DNA of 13,644 bases from an uncultured Bacteroidota bacterium (GTDB taxonomy: Bacteria > Bacteroidota > Bacteroidia > Chitinophagales > Chitinophagaceae). The notes under the pieces are model-generated. The model saw only the letters and a list, made by a program, of their open reading frames with translations, was not told the origin of the DNA and made no database searches. The first letter of the stretch is position 1; every line of letters begins with the position of its first letter. Below, one piece after another: positions 7,006 to 13,644 of the stretch. Both the position numbers and the translations under genes were made by a program. The stretch spans positions 1 to 13,644 of the forward strand of contig CAIRSV010000037.1 of NCBI GenBank assembly GCA_903881265.1. Reading direction: 5' to 3'.

Positions 7006-7036
7006 AAAAAATCCCGCATAAGATATGCGGGATTTT
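7004..7036 (-). terminator. Intrinsic terminator of the giant adhesin gene
   Basis: A perfect 13-bp inverted repeat, AAAATCCCGCATA (7008-7020) with TATGCGGGATTTT (7024-7036), has a 3-base loop. On the minus strand it is followed by a continuous run of eight T (7011-7004). It starts 19 bases after the stop codon of the giant gene and ends transcription before purA. Confidence 0.9.
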
Positions 7037-7055
7037 ATGATTAGTTTGACGAAAA

Positions 7056-10000
7056 TTATCGTATGAGAATAATATCACCTTTCTTGGTATACGTACCATT
7101 ATCTCTCGTACACTTATATCGAAGGATATAATAGTATGTGTCAATGGCAGCATCCTTACCGTCGATTGTTCCATCCCAACCTCTGCGGTAATCGACAGTA
7201 GACCAAACACGTTTACCCCAACGATTATAAATCTCTAATTGAATTAATTGGACACCCGCTGTTGTAAGCACCCTGAATTCATCATTCATCTGATCGCCGT
7301 TCGGAGAGAAGGCGTTCGGAATGAATGCCACATCACAACATGGCCCTTCTTCGATATAGACGGTATCCTTCACTTCGCAACCATTAGCATCCGTTACAGT
7401 GACGTCGTAGTATCCGAAGTAAAGTGTACTAGCTTGAGCCGTGGTCTGTTGTGGTTTGGTACTCCACAGATACGTATAAGGTGGCATACCTCCGGCAACA
7501 TTTGCAGTGGCTGTTCCTTCATTACCAACACCATTACATGCAAGGTCTTGCTTGGTAATGATATTCGCTAACGGATTAGCAGGTGGATTAATTGTAATAT
7601 TCGTTCTGTATTCACAGCCAGAAGTATCTACAACACGCAACAGATAAGTACCTGCAGGGAGCCCTACAAAGATGCCTGACTTATTGATGTACAATCCTGG
7701 TGTCAGGTAGTATTTGTATCCGCCACGTCCGCCAGTACCTATAATAATTGCTTTACCATCTTCAGAATCTACACAATTCGCACCTTGCAAATTAATGATA
7801 GCTCCTACCGGGTCTGGCTCTGTAACAATGATCATAGTATCTCTAGAACAAGCCAACGCATCAATAACGGTTAACACATAATTACCTGCTATCAGATTAT
7901 TGAACACGCTATCCGTTTGCAATGGACCGCCGTTTATTTTATATTTCAATTGACCCGTACCACCGATGACGGTGAATGAAATACTTCCATTCGCATCACC
8001 ATGACAAATCGGTTCAGACATCGTCACATTGAGGAAGATAATCTGAGGTCCTTGAGTAATAGTCACAGTTGATGAAAGTATACAATTATTTGCATCGGTC
8101 GCGTTTACTGTATAGGTACCTGCTGTCAAACCAGAGAAGAAGCCTGTAGGCCCTTGAGTACCGACATTTGGAATGAGTGAGTATACGATGCTAGGTGTAC
8201 CGCCTTGTGTATTTGCGGTGATTGTTCCGGTGGCATCACCAAAGCAAGCCACATCTTGATGATTCACTAATGTGAATACCAACGGCGCTGGTTGTGTGAT
8301 AAGAATGCCGGTCACATTTTTTGTGCAACCTGAAGCATCCGTAACTTTTACAGCATAGGTATTAGGCGACAAATTGGTAAAGTTACCAGTGGTATTTGTC
8401 AATCCAGTCGGCGTCAAAAGATACGTATAACCTGGTGTACCACCACCGGCTGCAATACTGATGCTTCCATCATTTGCACCATTACAACTTACATTAACAA
8501 TCGTTGGATTACCTAATGTCAATACTGGAGGTTCGATAATCGTAAGTGTTGTAGAGATACTACAGTTATTTGCATCTTTGGCAATGATCGTATATGTGCC
8601 TGCAGATAACGATGTGAAGTTACCGGAAGGTAAATACGTTGCGCCGTTATTTCTTGAATACTCAATCGTACCTGTACCGCCTGAAGCGCCGGTGCTGATG
8701 CTACCGTTGCCAGCTCCGTTGCAGGTGATATTGGTTTGCGAGGCTGATGTCCATGTCAATATTGGAGGATTAATCAATAGAACAGTCCCTGAAGACGTAC
8801 AGTTTTTAGTATCCTTCACAGAAACAGTATACGTTCCAGCACATAATAAATTGAACACACCCGTTGCATTTGTCGTTAATGGCGTTGTCAACGAATACGT
8901 ATATCCAGGAGTACCGCCACCACCACTTAAGGTAACAGATCCATTGCATGATCCATTACATGAAGGGGATAAGACTATTGGGGTATTTAAAAACAAGGTA
9001 GCCGGATTTACTAAAACTTGTGTACCAGAAACCGTGCAACCTTTAGCATCAGTTACTACAACTGTATAGGTACCACCGCCCAATGTTGTGAAGTTTCCTG
9101 AAGAAGGTGAAGATTGTGTTGGAACACAAACAGCACCAGCAGGACTGATAATAGCATACGTGAAGGCTGGTGTACCAGCACCTGCGGCCGAAACAATACT
9201 ACCGTTGCAGTTATCATGGCATAATGGGTTAATATGATTCAAGTTTACAGTTGGGTTAGTCGATGCATTGATTTGCACAGTGGTTGTTTTTGTACAGTTG
9301 TTGGCATCTGTGACCAATATCGTATACGTACCAACACCTAATCCACTGAAGTTACCAGCTGTGCTTTGCGTAATTGGACAAGTCATACCTACAGGGGCCG
9401 TGATACCATATACTTTAGTACCAGTACCACCAGTTGCAGTTATCGACATTGTACCATCACATCCTGGAGAGCAAGAAGGGTTGCTGATAACCGGAACAGT
9501 GAATGACAATACGATAGGTTCGGTTATTGTAATAATGTTTGAACACTGAATATTCGCCGCATCTTTCCAGGTTACTGTATAGTTTCCAGCAGGTAATCCT
9601 GTTGCGTCAATTACATTGACAGGAACAGCCGGACTAACTACGATAGGACCTAATGGACCTGTTGCACTTACTAATGTATATGGTGCTGTTCCACTATAAA
9701 TAGTATCGTGTAGTGTTCCGTTTGAACCACCAAAACAAGACACATTTGTATGCGTTTGATTGCAAATCAAAGCACCTGGCTCGTAGATACATACCGTCGT
9801 TGTACCTGTGCAACCGCGCGAATCGGTTACAGTAATCGTATACGTAATACAGTTAATTGCACCGCCATGTAATTGACTAGCGGCACCCGCTGCATTGATT
9901 ATCGGAGAGCCTATACCTGTGATAGAGAATGAATATGGTCCAACACCACCAGCTGGAGTAGCCAATGCAGTACCATCAAATACACTCGGCGCACTTGTAT

Positions 10001-13000
10001 TGACACCCACTGCAGTTACGGTAGGAGATGGTGATGTGGTTACTGTAGCAGTCAATGTGCCTGTACATCCGATACCGTCAGTGACCGTAATTGTATACAC
10101 AGTGCCCGCACATAATGATGACGCAACGCCCGCAGCGCTTACCACACCACCCGGAGCAATTGTATAATTATACACGCCATTACCACCTGCAACACTTGTG
10201 GTAACCGTACCATTGCAGTTTGGATTACATCCAGCCTGTGTAGAGGAAACGAAACTTAGCGTTGGTTTTGATGTGATCGTTACGACAAATGTGTCAGCCA
10301 CTGAAGGACAAACACCCGAAGCAACAATCGTATTATACACGCTATATGTACCTGGCGTACTTGCCAATAAATTAATCGTTCCGGTTGCTGACAATGATAA
10401 TCCACCGCCTGATGATGTATAGACACCACCACTTGAAGGTGTTGGTGGTCCGTTATAAATCGGTGACGGGTTGCTAGCAGATTGACAATAGTTTGACGAT
10501 GCATAATTGAATTGTGCACTTGGTGCATTCGTAACCGAAATACCTAAGGTTGTTGAATCTTTACAAGGACCTGCCGTTACATATTTAATTGTATATAAAC
10601 CAACAGCACTTGCGGCCAAATTAATAACCCCGGTTGACGTATTGATTGATAAGGTTCCTGTACCCGTATAACTGAATGTTCCACCAGGTGTTACCAATAG
10701 ATTTGGTGCCGTTGTTCCAAACTGACAGTTAGTAGGATTAGGATATGTAAAGGTTGGATCTTGTAATGGATTCACTACGATCGTTCCTGTAGACGTTGCT
10801 GATCCGCACGTTCCTGTTGCAGTCACCGTATACGTATACGTACCCGGAACATTTGGTGTTCCACTGATAGACACTGATGTAGTTCCTGTTGAAGTAATAC
10901 CTGGAGGCAAGCCTGTTACAGTTGAATTATTTCCTGTCGCACCAACAGTATATGTGATAGGTGTGATTGGTGAAAATTTGCAGACGTTCTGATTCGTTGA
11001 TGCAGCAGACGATGTCAGCGTTAATGTCGCATTCGGATTCACCGTGATCGTTCCTGTCGCAGTTGTCGAAGCGCAAGTTCCTGTCGCAGCTACCGTATAT
11101 GTATACGCACCTGCCACACTCGGTGAACCACTGATAGTCATCACACCTGCAGTGTAAACGCCTGATACACCAAGAGGTAAACCTCCCACAATGTTTGAGT
11201 TAGTGGCTGATCCACCAGCTGCATAGGTAATCGTAGTGATTGGTGTATTAATACAAACCGACTGTGCATTGCTACCTGCCACAGACGTTAAGGTCAACTT
11301 CGCGTCAGGATTAATAGTGACTGTAAATTGTTGAGGTAAGCCAGTACAGAAGTTTGGTGCCGGTCCTGTAGGAGTGGCAGTGAATGTCACAACAATCGGT
11401 GTTGAACCTGTATTAACAGGAACAAAAGACGGTATATTACCTGAACCGCTAGTGGCTATGCCAATGGCAGCCGTTGCATTATGAGTCCATGCAATAGTCG
11501 TCTGAGGAACTGTTGTTATAAAGTTGACAGCCGATGTTTGTGCATTATTACAACGTACCTGATCAGTAGGGTCTGTTAAAATAGTTGTCGGATCAATTGT
11601 AACTGTTGTTGTTGCTGTAGCTGCGGCACATCCTCCTGCTGCTGCAATGAAATTTGTTACGGTATATGTTCCTGCTGGACTCAATGACAAATCAATCTGA
11701 CCCGTACTTGTACTAATAAATACTAATGTTGCTGGCAATGCACTAAACACACCGGCACTTGCACCTGCTGCAAAAACAGGTGAAGGATCTGATCCATTTT
11801 GACAATAGCTAGCAGCTGCATAACTAAATCCTGCAGTCGGTGCTGTGGTGATAGTAAAGGAAACCGTTGATGAATCCGGACAAGGTCCTCCAGTGACATA
11901 TTTAATAGTGTATGTGCCGAGGTTACTTGTGTTTAAGATCACTAATCCCGTTGTTGGATTTAATTGTAAGGTACCCGCACCCGTATAACTGAACGTACCA
12001 CCCGTTGTTCCAGTAATGGTTGGCGTTGGATTGGCACCTGTCTGACAATACGTAGACAAGGCATATGAGAATGAAGGATTTTGTAAAGGCGTTACATTGA
12101 TGGTGCCGGTTGTTGTCGCATTGGCACAAGTTCCAGTTGCCGTAACGGTGTATGTATATAAACCCGATACGGAAGGACTACCGCTGATAGTAAGTACGCC
12201 ACCTGCATAGGTGTCGGTTACACCTGTTGGCAAACCTGCTACTGTTGCATTGTTTCCGGTGCCGCCTACAGCATAAGCAATATTAAATAAGGCTGTATTG
12301 ATACACAATGTTTGTGCATTCGTGCCAACTGGTGAACTTAAGGTCAATGTGGCGTTAGGGCTCACTGTAATAGTTCCTGTCGCACTTGTTTGTGCGCAAG
12401 TTCCTGTGCTTGTTACTGTATACGCATACACACCAGCAGGGCCTGTTGGCGAACCACTGATTGTCATCACACCACCTGAAAAATTACCAAATACACCTGC
12501 AGGCAAACCACTTACTGTTGCGCCTGTACCACCGCCACTGACAGCATACGTAATATTATCTAAGACATCATTGATACATAATGTTTGTGCATTCGTGCCA
12601 ACAATTGAAGTTAAGTCGATAAATGCATGAGGGTTCACTGTGATTGTAAATGATTGAGATAAGCCTGTACAGAAATTTGGTGCTGGACCTGTTGGCGTTA
12701 CTGTGATCGTTGCAACCACAGGAACAGACGTTGTGTTTTGGGCAATGAATGGAGCAATATTGCCTGTACCATTCGATGCTAAGCCTATACTTGGTGTATC
12801 ATTACTCCAACTGTATGTTGAACCCGCAACAGTACTCACAAAGTTTACTGATGCTGTTGGTGAATTATCACAAACAACCTGATTAGTTGGGTCTGTTAAG
12901 ATAGTTGTTGAATCAATCGTTACCACTGTAGACGCAGATGCTGCTGCACAACCCCCTGCGGCGGCAATAAAGTTAGTTACTGTATAGGTTCCTGAAGCAC

Positions 13001-13644
13001 TCGCAGACAAATCTATCTGACCTGTACCCGTACTAACAAAACTCAATGTAGCTGGCGTTGCACTAAAGATACCGGCACTTGCACCAGGTGCAAAAACAGG
13101 TAATGGATCTATCCCATTTTGGCAATAGCTTGCTGAGGCATATGTGAAACCTGCAGTTGGTGCTAAACTAATTGTAAATAAAAATGTGCTTGAATCAGGA
13201 CAAGGACCATTTGTCACATACTTAATAGTATATGTTCCAAGGTTACTAGCAATCAACGTCACCAAACCAGTTGATGGATTTAATATCAAGGTACCTGGAC
13301 CGGTATAGCTGAAAGTTCCTCCAAGTGCACCAGTTATGGTTGGTAAAGGATTTGCTCCTGTCTGACAATAGGTTGAAGATGCGTAGGAGAACGAAGGATT
13401 TTGCAATGGTGTTACATTAATAGTACCAGTAGACGTTGCGTTAGCGCATGTTCCGGTTGCTGTTACCGTGTATGTATATAAACCCGATACGGAAGGACTG
13501 CCACTGATAGTAACTACACCACCTGCATAGGTGTCGGTTACACCTGTTGGTAAACCTGCTACTGTTGCATTGTTTCCTGTGCCGCCTACAGCATAAGCAA
13601 TATTAAATAAGGCTGTATTGATACACAATGTTTGTGCATTCGTG
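7056..13644 (-). CDS. Giant T9SS-secreted adhesin-like protein with SprB-like repeats (5' end outside window)
   Basis: The frame is open from the right edge to the TAA at 7056-7058, about 2195 residues. The true start lies beyond 13644: the sequence before the TTG at 13628 continues the repeat (TNAQT) in frame. Numbering from 13628, the order is a 440-residue block of Ig-like, two YCQxG, PKD-like and Ig-like domains (1-440), a second copy (441-881), a diverged and shortened third copy (882-1120), about twelve 80-residue SprB/PKD-like repeats (1121-2096) and a gliding-motility-associated C-terminal domain (2097-2190). It is rich in Thr, Ser, Gly, Asn and Val with few charges, as in surface beta-sandwich proteins. 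Family knowledge says such proteins cross the outer membrane by the type IX system and are held on or released from the cell surface; SprB of Flavobacterium johnsoniae is a gliding adhesin. Gliding here is not shown, and no PorP/SprF-type partner gene is in the window. Adhesion is inferred. Confidence 0.93.
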   Translation of the reverse strand, partial: TNAQTLCINTALFNIAYAVGGTGNNATVAGLPTGVTDTYAGGVVTISGSPSVSGLYTYTVTATGTCANATSTGTINVTPLQNPSFSYASSTYCQTGANPLPTITGALGGTFSYTGPGTLILNPSTGLVTLIASNLGTYTIKYVTNGPCPDSSTFLFTISLAPTAGFTYASASYCQNGIDPLPVFAPGASAGIFSATPATLSFVSTGTGQIDLSASASGTYTVTNFIAAAGGCAAASASTVVTIDSTTILTDPTNQVVCDNSPTASVNFVSTVAGSTYSWSNDTPSIGLASNGTGNIAPFIAQNTTSVPVVATITVTPTGPAPNFCTGLSQSFTITVNPHAFIDLTSIVGTNAQTLCINDVLDNITYAVSGGGTGATVSGLPAGVFGNFSGGVMTISGSPTGPAGVYAYTVTSTGTCAQTSATGTITVSPNATLTLSSPVGTNAQTLCINTALFNIAYAVGGTGNNATVAGLPTGVTDTYAGGVLTISGSPSVSGLYTYTVTATGTCANATTTGTINVTPLQNPSFSYALSTYCQTGANPTPTITGTTGGTFSYTGAGTLQLNPTTGLVILNTSNLGTYTIKYVTGGPCPDSSTVSFTITTAPTAGFSYAAASYCQNGSDPSPVFAAGASAGVFSALPATLVFISTSTGQIDLSLSPAGTYTVTNFIAAAGGCAAATATTTVTIDPTTILTDPTDQVRCNNAQTSAVNFITTVPQTTIAWTHNATAAIGIATSGSGNIPSFVPVNTGSTPIVVTFTATPTGPAPNFCTGLPQQFTVTINPDAKLTLTSVAGSNAQSVCINTPITTITYAAGGSATNSNIVGGLPLGVSGVYTAGVMTISGSPSVAGAYTYTVAATGTCASTTATGTITVNPNATLTLTSSAASTNQNVCKFSPITPITYTVGATGNNSTVTGLPPGITSTGTTSVSISGTPNVPGTYTYTVTATGTCGSATSTGTIVVNPLQDPTFTYPNPTNCQFGTTAPNLLVTPGGTFSYTGTGTLSINTSTGVINLAASAVGLYTIKYVTAGPCKDSTTLGISVTNAPSAQFNYASSNYCQSASNPSPIYNGPPTPSSGGVYTSSGGGLSLSATGTINLLASTPGTYSVYNTIVASGVCPSVADTFVVTITSKPTLSFVSSTQAGCNPNCNGTVTTSVAGGNGVYNYTIAPGGVVSAAGVASSLCAGTVYTITVTDGIGCTGTLTATVTTSPSPTVTAVGVNTSAPSVFDGTALATPAGGVGPYSFSITGIGSPIINAAGAASQLHGGAINCITYTITVTDSRGCTGTTTVCIYEPGALICNQTHTNVSCFGGSNGTLHDTIYSGTAPYTLVSATGPLGPIVVSPAVPVNVIDATGLPAGNYTVTWKDAANIQCSNIITITEPIVLSFTVPVISNPSCSPGCDGTMSITATGGTGTKVYGITAPVGMTCPITQSTAGNFSGLGVGTYTILVTDANNCTKTTTVQINASTNPTVNLNHINPLCHDNCNGSIVSAAGAGTPAFTYAIISPAGAVCVPTQSSPSSGNFTTLGGGTYTVVVTDAKGCTVSGTQVLVNPATLFLNTPIVLSPSCNGSCNGSVTLSGGGGTPGYTYSLTTPLTTNATGVFNLLCAGTYTVSVKDTKNCTSSGTVLLINPPILTWTSASQTNITCNGAGNGSISTGASGGTGTIEYSRNNGATYLPSGNFTSLSAGTYTIIAKDANNCSISTTLTIIEPPVLTLGNPTIVNVSCNGANDGSISIAAGGGTPGYTYLLTPTGLTNTTGNFTNLSPNTYAVKVTDASGCTKNVTGILITQPAPLVFTLVNHQDVACFGDATGTITANTQGGTPSIVYSLIPNVGTQGPTGFFSGLTAGTYTVNATDANNCILSSTVTITQGPQIIFLNVTMSEPICHGDANGSISFTVIGGTGQLKYKINGGPLQTDSVFNNLIAGNYVLTVIDALACSRDTMIIVTEPDPVGAIINLQGANCVDSEDGKAIIIGTGGRGGYKYYLTPGLYINKSGIFVGLPAGTYLLRVVDTSGCEYRTNITINPPANPLANIITKQDLACNGVGNEGTATANVAGGMPPYTYLWSTKPQQTTAQASTLYFGYYDVTVTDANGCEVKDTVYIEEGPCCDVAFIPNAFSPNGDQMNDEFRVLTTAGVQLIQLEIYNRWGKRVWSTVDYRRGWDGTIDGKDAAIDTYYYILRYKCTRDNGTYTKKGDIILIR
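7059..7340 (-). other. T9SS type B sorting domain (gliding-motility-associated C-terminal domain)
   Basis: The last 94 residues contain the hallmarks FIPNAFSPNGDQMNDEF, LEIYNRWGKRVW and GWDGTIDGKDAAIDTYYYIL, and end in KKGDIILIR. This is the classic C-terminal signal that directs proteins through the type IX secretion system, type B. Type B substrates usually depend on a PorP/SprF-like outer membrane partner, which must be encoded elsewhere. Confidence 0.96.
7341..10268 (-). repeat. About twelve SprB/PKD-like repeats of ~80 residues
   Basis: Each unit follows the pattern CxGxxNGSIS ... GGTPGYTYxL ... GxFxxLxAGTYTVxVTDAxxCT ... ITxP, as in SprB repeats of Bacteroidota surface proteins. I count twelve, with unit 3 (GALICNQTHTNVSCFGG...) and unit 12 (PANPLANIITKQDLACNG...) the most irregular. 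Most units carry one Cys near the start and one after the TVTDA strand, which could form a disulfide bond. Unlike the 440-residue blocks, these repeats are well diverged at the DNA level. Confidence 0.85.
10269..10985 (-). repeat. Diverged, shortened tandem block, copy 3
   Basis: This unit keeps the Ig-like domain (VCKFSPITPITYTVGATG...) and the two following units (TNCQFG..., NYCQSASNPSP...) but lacks the PKD-like and second Ig-like domains. It runs straight into the SprB-like repeats and is the most diverged of the three copies. Confidence 0.8.
10986..12308 (-). repeat. 440-residue tandem block, copy 2
   Basis: A 1323-bp unit with the same domain order as copy 1. The first Ig-like domain is almost identical to copy 1. 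The PKD-like domain and second Ig-like domain are much more diverged, roughly half identical by eye. One extra codon accounts for the length difference. Confidence 0.88.
12309..13628 (-). repeat. 440-residue tandem block, copy 1
   Basis: One full 1320-bp unit of the giant gene. Domains in order: Ig-like with GLPTGV and TISGSPSVSGLYTYTVTATG (about 1-74, resembling the 'putative Ig' He_PIG family), a YCQTGANP unit (75-156), a related YCQNGIDP unit (157-240), a PKD-like unit beginning TDPTNQVVCDN (241-333) and a second Ig-like unit (334-423). The unit then repeats from LCINTALF at residue 441. Confidence 0.88.

Noticed and set aside
8461..9069. Plus-strand open frame inside the giant gene, and similar ones at 7248-7571, 9268-9549, 9895-10167, 10198-10422 and 12298-12630
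   Set aside because: They are antisense shadows of a long repetitive coding region with biased composition; none shows a start signal or a recognisable protein.
13626..13628. TTG as the start codon of the giant gene
   Set aside because: The sequence before it continues the repeat in frame (TNAQT), exactly as before the equivalent codon in copy 2, so the gene begins outside the window.
10269..13644. Regular spaced repeats as a CRISPR-like or non-coding array
   Set aside because: The period is 1320-1323 bases, the frame stays open throughout and differences are largely synonymous, so these are protein-domain repeats.

Overview
The window looks like a chromosomal segment of a Bacteroidota bacterium, possibly Chitinophagaceae or a relative. 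Three signs support this. A giant surface protein ends in a type B sorting domain of the type IX secretion system (T9SS), with SprB-like repeats before it. Several genes have Bacteroidota-type promoters (TTG ... TAnnTTTG) hard against the start codon. No Shine-Dalgarno sequences were relied on for any start. The genus cannot be read from the sequence.

Layout, left to right. A membrane protein gene on the minus strand runs off the left edge (1-317; N-terminal 105 residues of an O-antigen ligase/polymerase-like protein). It is divergent, across 42 bases, from a plus-strand gene of the Sua5/YciO/YrdC family (360-965). Next on the plus strand are prfA (peptide chain release factor 1, 1198-2271) and, 31 bases on, a small secreted protein of unknown function (2303-2989). 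Everything further right is on the minus strand: uvrB (2992-5013), a disordered protein of alternating lysine/alanine and aspartate blocks (5127-5543), purA (5691-6959) and the giant adhesin-like gene (7056 to beyond 13644). The largest stretch without a gene is 966-1197.

The housekeeping genes (tRNA modification family, translation termination, nucleotide excision repair, AMP synthesis) do not form one pathway. They look like single-gene or two-gene units. Terminator hairpins follow the acidic/basic gene (5074-5106) and the giant gene (7004-7036). The second one supplies the likely upstream promoter element of purA.

The giant protein (about 2195 residues in the window, 5' end missing) fills half the window. 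It has two and a half tandem copies of a 440-residue block of Ig-like, 'YCQxG' and PKD-like domains, then about twelve 80-residue SprB-like repeats, then the C-terminal sorting domain. The two upstream copies share a tract of about 97% DNA identity inside otherwise more diverged repeats, which suggests recent gene conversion or partial duplication.

I found no tRNA, rRNA, CRISPR array, insertion sequence or phage gene, and nothing I would call a new defence or mobile system. The points most worth a second look are the repeat homogenisation in the adhesin, the overlapping divergent promoters with near-leaderless starts, and the charge-alternating protein.
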